Assembly (NCBI GenBank): GCA_034190085.1
Contig: JAXHTS010000066.1
Span: 1 to 56,423, forward strand
From: Spirochaetota bacterium
Lineage (GTDB): Bacteria > Spirochaetota > UBA4802 > JAFGDQ01
DNA length: 56,423 nt
Direction of reading: 5' to 3'
Shown here: positions 9,352 to 18,757 of the stretch, in pieces
Position numbering within the stretch: position 1 is the first letter of the stretch
Layout: each line of letters starts with the position of its first letter
Notes under the pieces: model-generated
Told to the model about the DNA's origin: nothing
What the model saw: the letters and a program-made list of their open reading frames with translations, nothing else
Database searches by the model: none
Translations under genes and position numbers: made by a program

Positions 9352-9797
9352 CTCTTCCTCCTTTCAATTATAAATTATATTATGGCGTTCCAGAAAAAAT
9401 TCAATGTTCATATATTCATACTATAAAATCTTTTAGTAGATGACTATATAAAACTATAAGCCATTTATATAAATATTTTCTATAGAATCGCCATTAATTA
9501 TATCATTTCTCAATTAGCATTGCATAAAACACATGCTAATATCCTCATGGATCATAATAATTCCAAGCTTAATATTGTCAAGGGGAATTATTGCATTAGA
9601 TTGAAAAAACATTTACCATACAAGGAAGGAAATCAATAAAACCATTTATTAGTCAAAATATTATAAATAAGATATTGAATATTGAGTAAAATATCATTAA
9701 AAATAACAATATGATCACTTACATTTCTAATATGCCCTACAAACCCTTGTCTCAGTTAGCATTGATCTAATTCATTTGATACTAACAATAGATTAAC

Positions 9798-9857
9798 TTT
9801 TGTATTACAATCCCTCTTTATTAAATGGTATCAAAGTAGAGGGATTGTAATACAAAA
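9798..9857. repeat. 20-bp perfect inverted repeat after the sdh/bc operon
   Basis: Arms 9798-9817 and 9838-9857 are exact reverse complements (TTTTGTATTACAATCCCTCT in the left arm) around a 20-nt loop. It lies 130 nt beyond the stop of the last operon gene (9987). No T run follows on the minus strand, so it is an atypical terminator; an RNA-stabilising hairpin is as likely. The 15-nt word CCTCTTTATTAAATG occurs at 9813-9827, across the arm-loop junction, and again at 9886-9900. The rest of the 635-bp gap 9352-9986 shows no gene. Confidence 0.55.
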
Positions 9858-9986
9858 CGTATTACGCTTTTATAATAGTTATATACCTCTTTATTAAATG
9901 CGCACCTCATTACGATCAGTCAATATTTATATATCATAAACCAATCCCACTCAATAAAGGATACAATATCATCCACTTAAGGCCAA

Positions 9987-10331
9987 TCAGAAATAAAATA
10001 TCCTCAGCTTGAGCACCATTACCAGCAAGACAGCCCCTAAAATCATCAATAAGCCAAATAGCACTTTCTGTAGTGTAACCCTCTTACTGAGGTCCAATAT
10101 AATCACGCGAAGACCTAATACAGCATGAAAGCATACACAGAGTGCCATTAAGGTTTGGATTAAAACCTGATAAGGATATACGAGATGAAGTGTCACAAAT
10201 ACAATAATACCTAAAGCAGAAAATCTCTGCAAAAGCCATGCCCACATCCCAATTTGCGTCGAACGCCACTCAGACAGGGTGAGCACCTCCCTTTTGTTAA
10301 CTATATCACCACTATTTTTAACGTCTTCCAT
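9987..10331 (-). CDS. Succinate dehydrogenase membrane anchor, SdhC/SdhD-like
   Basis: This 114-residue protein has three hydrophobic segments (about residues 29-48, 52-72, 84-108). The first carries QRFSALGIIVFVTLHL, and the second FHAVLGLRVIILDL, a histidine-glycine-arginine arrangement typical of SdhD-type anchors that bind heme b and quinone. GGAGG 7 nt upstream supports the ATG. It is the last gene of the operon with sdhA, sdhB-Rieske and cytochrome b-c, separated from the last by about 130 bp. Only one anchor gene is present where many SDHs have two. Either it works as a homodimer or the fused cytochrome b supplies the remaining quinone site (inference). Confidence 0.75.
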   Translation of the reverse strand: MEDVKNSGDIVNKREVLTLSEWRSTQIGMWAWLLQRFSALGIIVFVTLHLVYPYQVLIQTLMALCVCFHAVLGLRVIILDLSKRVTLQKVLFGLLMILGAVLLVMVLKLRIFYF

Positions 10332-10462
10332 TATTTGCCTCCATATTTATTATATTGCCAGACTTTATTAATCCTGTATAAAACAACATTTCAATATATT
10401 TGCTGCCAATAGTGACAATTCCAAATAATTCAATCCATATTATTCTATAAACTATAATACAA

Positions 10463-11962
10463 TTAAATACTCTTCTCTTCTTCCCCTTTGTCATTTGTTG
10501 TGGAGACAATATCCTTTTTAAGATATACCTCATCTGTCTTTCCACTACCAATCCCAGACCTATATAGCTTATAGGTGCTCCTAAATACAGACGGTTCAAC
10601 TGTTTTTATATTATATTTCATTAAATCGATGCTTGTTACATAACTAACTAAAGCATCAAGATCATATTTATCGAAATAGTATTTTATCATCTTTCCCTTA
10701 CCCAGTACCTTATCTGGATCCTTGAGTAGGTCTTCAACAAATTTCTTATCCCTCTTAGCGCCGACCTTCCAAAGATCAGGGGCATGCTTCATTCCCACAC
10801 CCTTAATGCTATGACAACAGTAACATACATTCTTTTCAAAGATTGCCATGCCTGCAAGCTCCTTAACCTCAAGGGTACGATCTGGAGCAAAGAACTTGCC
10901 TGGAAGGGGGCTGGATATATGAGCTATAAGAGTAAGATAACCTGCGATAATGATTGCTGACACACCTGAAGCAATTGCAATAGGTCTTTTCAAATAGGCC
11001 CTCTCTTCATTTCTGTCATAAAAAGGCAATAACAATACAAGGGCACCACCTATTACAGGTACTACCGCCAATGCAATTATTATCAACTTTCCCTCAAACA
11101 TCTTTATTATCTCATATCCAAAGAGGATAAACCACTCAGGTTTAGGCACTGAATCAATATCCGCTAACGGAGAAGCCTGCTTTGCCTCATGCACACCAGC
11201 AAATTTTGCAAGTACTATCAACAATACAAAGGCAAGAATAACTACTATTACATCCTTTGCAAGTTGGTAAGGGAAAAACGGTTGTGTGCCCACATCACCC
11301 TTCTCCTTTTTAGGAGGAGGCCCTTTCTCCCCATGAATCTGAATCATCAAGATGTGGATAGCCAGAAAGCCTGCTAGCCCCAATGGGATTAACACTATAT
11401 GAAAGGCGAAATACCTTCCTAAGGTTACACCCCCGGTCTGTTTGCCACCAACGACATTTGCGATCCAGGAGCCGACGACTGGAATATAATCAAAGGTTGT
11501 TGCGAGAATCGTTACCGCCCAATAGGAGATATCAGTCCATGGTAGTATATAACCTGTAAGAGCCATTGCCATTGTTGCTCCAAGGAGAAACACCCCAGCT
11601 ATCCAGGTTACCTCATTGGGCTTTTTATATCCACCATCAAAGAAAACCCGCGCCATGTGAAGCATAACAACAATTAACATCAAATTTGAGCCCCAATGGT
11701 GTATTCCTCTTATAAGCCATCCCCAGACCATCTCATTCTGAATATACTGCGTGCTACTGTATGCGCTCTCAATTGTTGGCACAAAATTACAAGCTAATAT
11801 AATTCCTGTAACAACCTGCGAGATCAATAAAAATAGGGCCAAGGCACCTAATGTGTGCCACCAGCTTATATCCTTGGAAAGCGGCTTATAAATAACCTTT
11901 TCCTTTAAAAAGTCCCAAAGTAACCGATCATCAACCCATCTTTTTTTCTGAACTGGTTCCAT
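10463..11962 (-). CDS. Cytochrome b (b6 plus subunit IV type) fused to a C-terminal cytochrome c domain
   Basis: This is the 499-residue core of a bc-type quinol oxidoreductase. Heme b ligands are visible as His88-x13-His102 and His188-x14-His203; the 14-residue second spacing is the b6 type. The quinol-site motif PEWF is at 275-278, in the subunit-IV-like half. After the last membrane segment (about 330-347) comes a heme c domain with CYCCH at 380-384, and Met425 as a possible axial ligand. So b6, subunit IV and cytochrome c are one chain. The ATG lies 3 nt after the stop of the upstream sdhB-Rieske gene, with a GAGGAAG site inside that gene, so the two are translationally linked. The cytochrome c domain should face the periplasm and take electrons from the Rieske head. 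Confidence 0.9.
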   Translation of the reverse strand: MEPVQKKRWVDDRLLWDFLKEKVIYKPLSKDISWWHTLGALALFLLISQVVTGIILACNFVPTIESAYSSTQYIQNEMVWGWLIRGIHHWGSNLMLIVVMLHMARVFFDGGYKKPNEVTWIAGVFLLGATMAMALTGYILPWTDISYWAVTILATTFDYIPVVGSWIANVVGGKQTGGVTLGRYFAFHIVLIPLGLAGFLAIHILMIQIHGEKGPPPKKEKGDVGTQPFFPYQLAKDVIVVILAFVLLIVLAKFAGVHEAKQASPLADIDSVPKPEWFILFGYEIIKMFEGKLIIIALAVVPVIGGALVLLLPFYDRNEERAYLKRPIAIASGVSAIIIAGYLTLIAHISSPLPGKFFAPDRTLEVKELAGMAIFEKNVCYCCHSIKGVGMKHAPDLWKVGAKRDKKFVEDLLKDPDKVLGKGKMIKYYFDKYDLDALVSYVTSIDLMKYNIKTVEPSVFRSTYKLYRSGIGSGKTDEVYLKKDIVSTTNDKGEEEKSI

Positions 11963-11965
11963 AAT

Positions 11966-13225
11966 CTATGCTTCCTCCAAATTCCGAAGATAGAGTTCTC
12001 CTCCCTCAACCTTAACCTCTAATCGCTCCAAAGGCCTAGGCGGGGGACCTACAACTACTTTCCCATCTATATCAAATGCACCCCCATGGCAAGGACACAT
12101 AAATTTACGTATTGAATCTTCCCAATAACAAATACAACCTAAATGTGTACAGGTTGGATCAATTGCGCTAATTTCGCCCTTCTCATTTTTCACAACATAG
12201 GCTCTCTTAGGATAGGTGACAAGACGGCCCTTCTCCCATTTCTTCCTCTCATAAATCACCTCGGCTGGCTTATTGACATCGACCTCTGGCATTGCGCCAA
12301 CATTAATCCATCCCTTCACCCATCCACGTACCCCCTTGCTAAGCAAGGGTACAGAAAAAACACCCGCAAAAACCGCCGCGACAAGGCCAGCGCCTCCCAA
12401 AAACACTGTCTTCAAGAAACTCCTTCTCTCTAAAAGAGACTCACCGGGCGCTGAAGGTGGAGGAGGGGTTATCGACCTAACCTTTCCGCCTTCCTGTTCC
12501 TTCAACTCATTCTTCTTCTGCGACATAAAGGGATACAATACAGCCTGCCTCTTTAGATGATTAACCGCTTCTGTAGGACGCAACTCTTTTGGACAGGCAT
12601 CAGTGCAACGAAGCTCAGTATGACAACGCCATATCCCTGATTCCGAAATTAGATTCAGAAGCCGCTCCCTTCCCTCTGCATCACGATCATCCTTGAGTTT
12701 GGCATCCGCGGCCAAAAACGCAAAAGGGCCCGGGAAGTCAGGATCCCAACTGCACATTGTACATGCGGCATAACAGGAACCACATAGAATGCACTCCACT
12801 AGACCATCCAATTCTTTACGATTTTTTTTAGATTGATAAAACTCTTTATTTTCTTGAGGTATCTCCTTTGGTATGAGATAGGGTTCAACAATTTCATATT
12901 TTCTATAAAAATCTGTCATATCAACAACCAAATCTTTTAATAACGGAAGGTGAGCAAGCGGCTCAAGAACTACTTTTTTAGTTTTTAAATTCTTTACAAT
13001 AGTGCGACAAGCAAGTCCATATCGACCATTTATTTTCATTCCACAAGAACCACAAACTGCCGCCCGACAGGAACATCGATAGGCAATGCTTGAATCAAGA
13101 TTTTCCAAAATATAAAATAGACATTCCAATACAGTTGTGTCACTCTCTACAGGCACTTGGAACACATCATATCGAGGTTCTTTATCCACATCTGGATCAA
13201 ATCTTAATACTTTAAACTCAACCAT
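11966..13225 (-). CDS. sdhB: Succinate dehydrogenase iron-sulfur subunit fused to a Rieske protein
   Basis: This single 419-residue chain has two modules. Residues 1-240 are SdhB: [2Fe-2S] ligands Cys53, 58, 61 and 73, [4Fe-4S] ligands Cys145, 148, 151 and 211, and [3Fe-4S] ligands Cys155, 201 and 207, all at standard spacing. A proline-rich linker (about 253-265) leads to a twin-arginine-like segment, ERRSFLKT, and one membrane helix (about 272-296). Then comes a complete Rieske domain with CTHLGC (359-364) and CPCHGG (377-382). The start is the ATG at 13225, with GGAGGT at 13237-13232. An upstream in-frame ATG at 13297 lies inside sdhA and lacks this support. sdhA ends one base earlier. SdhB would sit in the cytoplasm and the Rieske head outside, joined across the membrane. 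Confidence 0.92.
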   Translation of the reverse strand: MVEFKVLRFDPDVDKEPRYDVFQVPVESDTTVLECLFYILENLDSSIAYRCSCRAAVCGSCGMKINGRYGLACRTIVKNLKTKKVVLEPLAHLPLLKDLVVDMTDFYRKYEIVEPYLIPKEIPQENKEFYQSKKNRKELDGLVECILCGSCYAACTMCSWDPDFPGPFAFLAADAKLKDDRDAEGRERLLNLISESGIWRCHTELRCTDACPKELRPTEAVNHLKRQAVLYPFMSQKKNELKEQEGGKVRSITPPPPSAPGESLLERRSFLKTVFLGGAGLVAAVFAGVFSVPLLSKGVRGWVKGWINVGAMPEVDVNKPAEVIYERKKWEKGRLVTYPKRAYVVKNEKGEISAIDPTCTHLGCICYWEDSIRKFMCPCHGGAFDIDGKVVVGPPPRPLERLEVKVEGGELYLRNLEEA

Positions 13226-13226
13226 C

Positions 13227-14939
13227 CTAATACCTCCTCTCTTCTGGCTGCCATTTTGTGACAGATACTGACTTATAAGAAAGTTTTGGTCCATCATCAG
13301 TGCATTTCGCTACAGTATGCTTCATCCACTTCTTATCATCCCGTTTCTCAAAATCCCTTCTATAATGAGCGCCACGAGACTCTTCACGCTTTAGCGCTCC
13401 TAACGTAATCACCTCCGCCATATCAAGATTCGCCTTTATCTCTAAAGTCCAGGTCTTATCATAATTAAAAACATTACCTTTACTGATTGATCTTATATTC
13501 TTAAACCGCTTCTTCAACTCCCTTACATGGTTTAAGGCAGATGTTAAACCTTCCTTGTTTCTAAAGACCTGCACCTTTGTATCCATTACTTCATGCAACT
13601 CATCCTGAATATGATATTGATTCTCTGTTCCTCCACGATTGTACAACTCATCCAATTCCGCCTCTTTCTTCTTCAATACATTCTTGATAATTCCATCCTT
13701 CTTGGAAGCGCCCTTCCCCTTTACAATATTACCAACATAATCCCCAACCCTTGCTCCAAATACCACACAATCCAAAAGGGAGTTTCCACCGAGCCGATTA
13801 GCGCCATGCACGCTCACACAAGCGCACTCTCCACAAGCATAAAATCCTTCCATCTCTGTCTTGCCATCAGCGTCAGCATCTATACCACCCATAGTGTAAT
13901 GAACCGCTGGCCGAATAGGAATAGGCTTTTTAATGGGATCAATTCCCAAAAATTCTATACATATCTCTCGTATTCCAGGAAGTCTCTCCATTATCTTCTC
14001 AGCTCCCAGATGTCTCAAATCTAGATGAACATAATCGCCTTTATCTATCCCATGTCCCTCGTTGATCTCTGTCATAATGGAACGTGCGACCATATCCCTG
14101 GGAGCAATCTCCATATAATTCGGGGCATACTTTTTCATAAACCGCTCACCCTCATTATTAATAAGGTAGCCCCCCTCTCCTCTTGCCCCTTCAGATATTA
14201 AAATATTTTTCCCAATTATACCGCTGGGATGAAACTGAACAAACTCCATATCTAATAGTGGTATGCCCGCCCAATACGGCAAAGTAACACCCAATGCAGT
14301 TGAACTATAAGAATTTGTTGTATGTCCATAGATTCTGCCCGAACCTCCCGTTGCGAATATTACAGCATGCCCAAGAAAAATTTCAAGCTTCCCTGTTCGC
14401 ATATTAAAGCATGTTACACCCTTACAAACCCCATCATCGACAACCAACCCTATAACATAATATTCATCATAGAGTACGACATGATCCTTTAATGTAAGGT
14501 ATTTCTGAAACAGGGTATGAAGTATAAAATGACCTGTCCGGTCAGAGCCATAACATGTTCTTGGGAAGGCCCCACCGCCAAATGGCCGTTGAGCTATTGT
14601 GCCATCCTCCTCCCTTGAAAACGGGCATCCCCATTGCTCTAACTCCCTAATCCTATCAGGAGCCTCTTTGGTCATAATCTCAATTGCATCCTGATCTCCC
14701 AAAAAATCACTTCCTTTAACAGTATCGTAAGCATGCCTTTCAGCGCTATCATCCCTCCCTTCAGGATTATTGCCCAGTGAGCCATTTATTCCACCCTGAG
14801 CCTGCCCGGAATGTGATCTTATTGGATATATTTTTGATATCCAACCAACATCAACACCAAGAAGGCCTGCTTTATCCACCGCCATATTGCCAGCAAGACC
14901 TCCACCTACAACAAGCAGTTCATGCGAATGAGCCTCCAT
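13227..14939 (-). CDS. sdhA: Succinate dehydrogenase / fumarate reductase flavoprotein subunit
   Basis: This 570-residue flavoprotein interconverts succinate and fumarate. The N-terminal FAD fold has [11 protein letters not shown], and the FAD-linking histidine lies in [17 protein letters not shown]. Active-site elements are the HPSG motif, the RDMVARSI arginine, and [28 protein letters not shown] matches the family near the C-terminal FAD contacts. It is the first gene of the operon. Its stop (13229-13227) is one base from the ATG of sdhB-Rieske, whose ribosome binding site lies in the last sdhA codons. The company of a bc-type complex argues for the succinate-oxidising direction. Next to a fumarate-adding GRE cluster it could regenerate fumarate; that link is inference. 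Confidence 0.93.
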   Translation of the reverse strand: MEAHSHELLVVGGGLAGNMAVDKAGLLGVDVGWISKIYPIRSHSGQAQGGINGSLGNNPEGRDDSAERHAYDTVKGSDFLGDQDAIEIMTKEAPDRIRELEQWGCPFSREEDGTIAQRPFGGGAFPRTCYGSDRTGHFILHTLFQKYLTLKDHVVLYDEYYVIGLVVDDGVCKGVTCFNMRTGKLEIFLGHAVIFATGGSGRIYGHTTNSYSSTALGVTLPYWAGIPLLDMEFVQFHPSGIIGKNILISEGARGEGGYLINNEGERFMKKYAPNYMEIAPRDMVARSIMTEINEGHGIDKGDYVHLDLRHLGAEKIMERLPGIREICIEFLGIDPIKKPIPIRPAVHYTMGGIDADADGKTEMEGFYACGECACVSVHGANRLGGNSLLDCVVFGARVGDYVGNIVKGKGASKKDGIIKNVLKKKEAELDELYNRGGTENQYHIQDELHEVMDTKVQVFRNKEGLTSALNHVRELKKRFKNIRSISKGNVFNYDKTWTLEIKANLDMAEVITLGALKREESRGAHYRRDFEKRDDKKWMKHTVAKCTDDGPKLSYKSVSVTKWQPEERRY

Positions 14940-15037
14940 TTATCCCCTCCTAAAAATAATTATAATTTGCAGGAATTAAAAGATTGTAATAAAATAATAA
15001 TTTCATTGCGTATCTAAAACAATCCACCATAAATAAA

Positions 15038-15088
15038 ACCGTCTGACTGCTTTCTAAACAAAAATGAATTATCAAATACAAATGTCAA
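15038..15088 (-). promoter_or_regulatory. Candidate sdh operon promoter and operator
   Basis: On the minus strand a TTGACA box (15088-15083) lies upstream of the word AAGCAGTCAGACGGT (15052-15038), about 100 nt before the sdhA ATG. The same TTGACA-then-motif order occurs before the MmgE/PrpD gene. GTCTGAC in the middle is a short palindrome around one base. No convincing -10 box could be fixed. Confidence 0.4.
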
Positions 15089-15198
15089 GATAAAATGAAA
15101 AAAATGAGTGAAAATTTAGAAGGCGCTTTAGAGTGTGATAGCAAAAAAACACTGGAATTCATGCAGAATAATAATTTAAAAGAACCCCAATGCCAAAT

Positions 15199-17433
15199 CT
15201 ATTTATTCATGTGAATATTGCAATATTCTCCTGGTTCAGTCCCTGAGTAATACAATTCGTCAATTGACACCCTCGGGCAAGAGCCATCCTCCCTTGGCAC
15301 TAACCCTGAATCTAAACATATGGTTTGAAAAGATATTCCATCATCAGGCACTAGGAAATCTCCCGGAATCCTATCATTATAAATGCGTGATACATAACTG
15401 ACCCAGATGGGAGCGGCAACAACACCACCTGCCCGTCCCTCACCCAATGAGATTGCCCCTTTGTTATTTCCAATCCATATAACCGTAACTAGATCATGAG
15501 TATATCCCACAAACCAGGCATCATTAAAATCTGAACTAGTGCCAGTCTTTCCTGCAATGGGAAAACCAATCCTTTTACCCAAAACAGCATGATAAGCCGT
15601 TCCCCCCTCCTCGAATACACCCTTTAAAATTGATACTGTAATAGCGCAGGCTATTCTATCCACAATCCTCTCATATCGCCTCCTCCTCTCCTCAACATAT
15701 CTCATCACCCCTCCTTCATTATCCCAAACAACATTACCGTTGTAATCCTTAACGAATCTCACACCAAAGGGTTTGATGTAATTTCCTCCGTTTACTAACA
15801 GGGAATGAAGAATACAGCTCTCCATTGGTGAAATCTCATAAGTGCCTAAAGCAAGGGAAAGGGTTCTTCCAAATCTCTTACCCAGTTCCTCTTCAGATAG
15901 ACCCAAACCCTTTTTCAGTATCCCGAAGATCGCATCATACCCTATCCTATCCAACAACTTAACAGCAATAACATTTATAGATTTCCGAAGAGCCTCCCTA
16001 AGGATTATACTTCCAATATGCTGGTCATTATAATTCTTTGGTGAATATTCATCCTCAAAAACCGTCTTCTCATCAATAAAGACAGTGGAAGGAGTAAAAT
16101 TCATGCTTTCAAAGGCAGCCGCATATATGACAGGTTTAAATGATGAACCAGGTTGTCTCCTTATTTGGGACACATGATCCAATTGATTCTTGGATGAAAA
16201 GCTATAACCACCAACGTATGAAATTATCTCGCCTGTAAATGGATTAAGGGACACAAAGGCTCCCTCAATATTGCCTGCCTTTTCGTTCTCAATTTTATAG
16301 TCTACATTATCATTAATAACGCTAGCTTTTTCATGATGAAACTCCCTCTGTTTTAATATCCCCTCTCTCAACTCCTCTACAGCCACATCCTGCTTGCTTG
16401 AATCTATGGTTGTATACACACTCAATCCTCCCTTCTTGACAACATCCTCCCCAAACTTCTCAACTATGATTCTTCTTATCTGTTCATTAAAAAAGGGAGC
16501 CCTGTTTATTCTATAAGAGCTGAACAGGAAGCTGCCGATCATAGAGGACTCAGCTTTTCCATATACGTCTAATGCAAAATCCCACTTCACCAAGAATCTT
16601 TTGAACTGTGCCAAAGCCATCCCCTCACTAATGAAATCAGAGTCAACCATTGACTTCATAATTCTTCTTGTTTTATCAAGAGAGGATGACAGATTTGCAA
16701 GGGGAGAATAGATAGAGGGATTTGAGATAGTAGCGACTATCATGGCGCATTCAGTCTCGTTCAATTCCCTTACAGAAGAGCCAAAAAACATCTTCGAAGC
16801 TGACTCCACTCCATAAGCGCCGTTCCCAAAGTATATGAGATTCAAATACATTGACAGAATATCCTGCTTATCATACCTCCTTTCTATATCAAAAGCGCAA
16901 AAGAGTTCATAGATCTTCCTCTTAAGACTTCTCTCCATATCTGTGAAAAGAACCTTCGCAAGCTGTTGTGTAATTGTGCTTCCCCCCTGCACCACCCGAA
17001 AGTGCGTAAGGTTGATCACCAAAGCCCTCAAAATCCCCCTATAACTAATACCTCGGTGTCTGTAAAAGGCTCTATCCTCGCTTGCAATCACTGCCTTGAT
17101 TAACCAAGGAGGGATGTGACTATAGGGAACGATCTCCCTCTTTTGCTCGAAAAATTCCCCAATAATATCATTGTTCCTATCATATATCCTAGTGGGTATA
17201 TCCACAACCTTGGATGCAAGATCAATATCACTATAACTGTAGATATATCCCCCCCGAAGCTCCTCTGTACGGTCTATAAGCCTCTTATATTTGGAGAGCC
17301 TATTTAACGCCTCATCCTTGTCACTCAACCAATTATAATAAATAACTCCAGTGTAAAGTGCAATGACAAGCATGATCATTAAGGGTATAATTATAAATAT
17401 TATCTTACTTGGCGACAAGACCAAATGCATCAC
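15199..17433 (-). CDS. mrcA: Penicillin-binding protein 1A (bifunctional glycosyltransferase/transpeptidase)
   Basis: This 744-residue peptidoglycan polymerase is anchored by one N-terminal helix (about residues 10-32). The GT51 domain shows the catalytic ASEDRAFYRHRGI and GGSTITQQLAK, then RKIYELF. The transpeptidase domain has the serine in PGSSFKP (SxxK), a serine-x-asparagine motif in RKSINV, and GKTGTSSDFNDAWFVGYT. A C-terminal stretch with EYCNIHM ends the protein. The length is normal for class A PBPs. It is followed at 9987-14939 by the sdh operon in the same orientation, but separated from it. RlmN lies 40 bp upstream on the same strand and may share a transcript. Confidence 0.93.
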   Translation of the reverse strand: MMHLVLSPSKIIFIIIPLMIMLVIALYTGVIYYNWLSDKDEALNRLSKYKRLIDRTEELRGGYIYSYSDIDLASKVVDIPTRIYDRNNDIIGEFFEQKREIVPYSHIPPWLIKAVIASEDRAFYRHRGISYRGILRALVINLTHFRVVQGGSTITQQLAKVLFTDMERSLKRKIYELFCAFDIERRYDKQDILSMYLNLIYFGNGAYGVESASKMFFGSSVRELNETECAMIVATISNPSIYSPLANLSSSLDKTRRIMKSMVDSDFISEGMALAQFKRFLVKWDFALDVYGKAESSMIGSFLFSSYRINRAPFFNEQIRRIIVEKFGEDVVKKGGLSVYTTIDSSKQDVAVEELREGILKQREFHHEKASVINDNVDYKIENEKAGNIEGAFVSLNPFTGEIISYVGGYSFSSKNQLDHVSQIRRQPGSSFKPVIYAAAFESMNFTPSTVFIDEKTVFEDEYSPKNYNDQHIGSIILREALRKSINVIAVKLLDRIGYDAIFGILKKGLGLSEEELGKRFGRTLSLALGTYEISPMESCILHSLLVNGGNYIKPFGVRFVKDYNGNVVWDNEGGVMRYVEERRRRYERIVDRIACAITVSILKGVFEEGGTAYHAVLGKRIGFPIAGKTGTSSDFNDAWFVGYTHDLVTVIWIGNNKGAISLGEGRAGGVVAAPIWVSYVSRIYNDRIPGDFLVPDDGISFQTICLDSGLVPREDGSCPRVSIDELYYSGTEPGEYCNIHMNK

Positions 17434-17473
17434 TCTTCTCGTAAAAATATATATTCCCCCATCATAATTATTC

Positions 17474-18526
17474 CTATCTCACACTGTGATACGCTTCCCT
17501 TTGACCTGAAAGCTGTCCACAGGCTCCATTTATATCATTTCCAAAACTTCTCCTCATTGTAATGGGTATATTCATTATCTCAAGCGCTTCTGCAAACCGC
17601 ATAACCTCATCATCGGAGGGTATCTCATAATCGTGTTCTCCAGAATTGAGTTTTATTAGATTCAACTTAATCCTGTTATATTTAAACATCCTTTTCAATC
17701 TCTTTGCATCCTCATATGAAATATTATCCCTTCTCATCACATACTCTATTGTGAGTCTATTCCTAGAGGCAGGAAACTTATTATTTAATAAATTCACAAT
17801 ATCTGATATAGGATACCTCTTTTCAACGGGCATGTTTACTCTTCTCTTGTCTGGCATAGTATCGTTAAGGGAAATTGCAAGATTATATAATCTACCCTCA
17901 TCAATGAACCTTTCAATTCCATCCCTAATGCCGCAGGTAGAAATTGTTATCTTCCTCACTGAAATATGAAACCCAAAGGAATAATTCATTATGTCTGCCG
18001 CTTTTAGCACATTGATGTAATTCAATAGGGGTTCCCCCATCCCCATAAAAACAATATTATTGTTTTTCAAGCCTGTTATTCTCCTAATCTGACAAACTTG
18101 ATCAAGAATTTCCGCCACATTCAGATTTCTCTTAAAGCCAATTCTGGCCGTTTGACAAAATCTACAACCCATTGCACATCCGATCTGGCTGGAGAGACAG
18201 ATAGTAACCCTACCATCAGCCTCCCTATCATTCTGAATTAACAAAGCCTCTATAAAGTTCCCGTCATAGGTCCTAAAGAGAAATTTCTGGGTGCAGTCAG
18301 CATCAGAAATGAGCCGATCCTCGACTACAATAGGGGATATGGAATAATTACACTCAAGCTGATTTCTAAGATCCTTAGAGAAGTTGGTCATCTTGAAAAA
18401 TGAATCAACATTCTTTTCATAAAGCCAGTTGAAGAGTTGTTTAGCTCGATATCTCTTCTCCCCTAAATCAGCGAAAACCTGAACCGCTTCCCCATGTGAG
18501 AGATTCTTAACTGAAGACTTATACAT
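17474..18526 (-). CDS. rlmN: Dual-specificity 23S rRNA/tRNA adenine-C2 methyltransferase RlmN
   Basis: This 350-residue radical SAM enzyme methylates A2503 of 23S rRNA and A37 of some tRNAs. The cluster motif is CAMGCRFC. The N-terminal accessory part contains RAKQLFNWLYEKN, a family hallmark. GMGEPLLNY follows the radical SAM core. The C-terminal SFGNDINGACGQL carries the methyl-carrier cysteine. Length and motif order are standard. It precedes the PBP1A gene by 40 bp on the same strand. Confidence 0.95.
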   Translation of the reverse strand: MYKSSVKNLSHGEAVQVFADLGEKRYRAKQLFNWLYEKNVDSFFKMTNFSKDLRNQLECNYSISPIVVEDRLISDADCTQKFLFRTYDGNFIEALLIQNDREADGRVTICLSSQIGCAMGCRFCQTARIGFKRNLNVAEILDQVCQIRRITGLKNNNIVFMGMGEPLLNYINVLKAADIMNYSFGFHISVRKITISTCGIRDGIERFIDEGRLYNLAISLNDTMPDKRRVNMPVEKRYPISDIVNLLNNKFPASRNRLTIEYVMRRDNISYEDAKRLKRMFKYNRIKLNLIKLNSGEHDYEIPSDDEVMRFAEALEIMNIPITMRRSFGNDINGACGQLSGQREAYHSVR

Positions 18527-18757
18527 TATTCCTCGAATTATGCTTTATCTTTATATACTTATTCTTCCCTGATCTCACTGTCAAGGAAAAAGGGAATAGA
18601 AGCAACTACTCAAAAAATTGAAAGGACGTAAATTTATGTTTTCGATTACCACAAATTATTGGCAATTATTAACATTATGAAAATGTATGGAAAGCATTCC
18701 TCCCCACTAATCAAGAAGTTACCTAGGAGGTCAATAATAATAAATTTCATTTAAATC

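Noticed and set aside
10318-10599. 93-codon minus-strand frame bridging cytochrome b-c and the SDH anchor gene
   Set aside because: It overlaps the end of the cytochrome gene in another frame; the anchor gene starting at 10331 has a proper ribosome binding site and family motifs. It does not look like a second SDH anchor.
13593-14024. 143-codon plus-strand open frame
   Set aside because: Fully antisense to conserved sdhA sequence; low-complexity hydrophobic peptide and no ribosome binding site.
15104-15214. 36-codon plus-strand frame opening MSENLEGALECD
   Set aside because: Too short, no clear ribosome binding site, and it runs into the end of the PBP1A gene on the other strand; kept out of the feature list.
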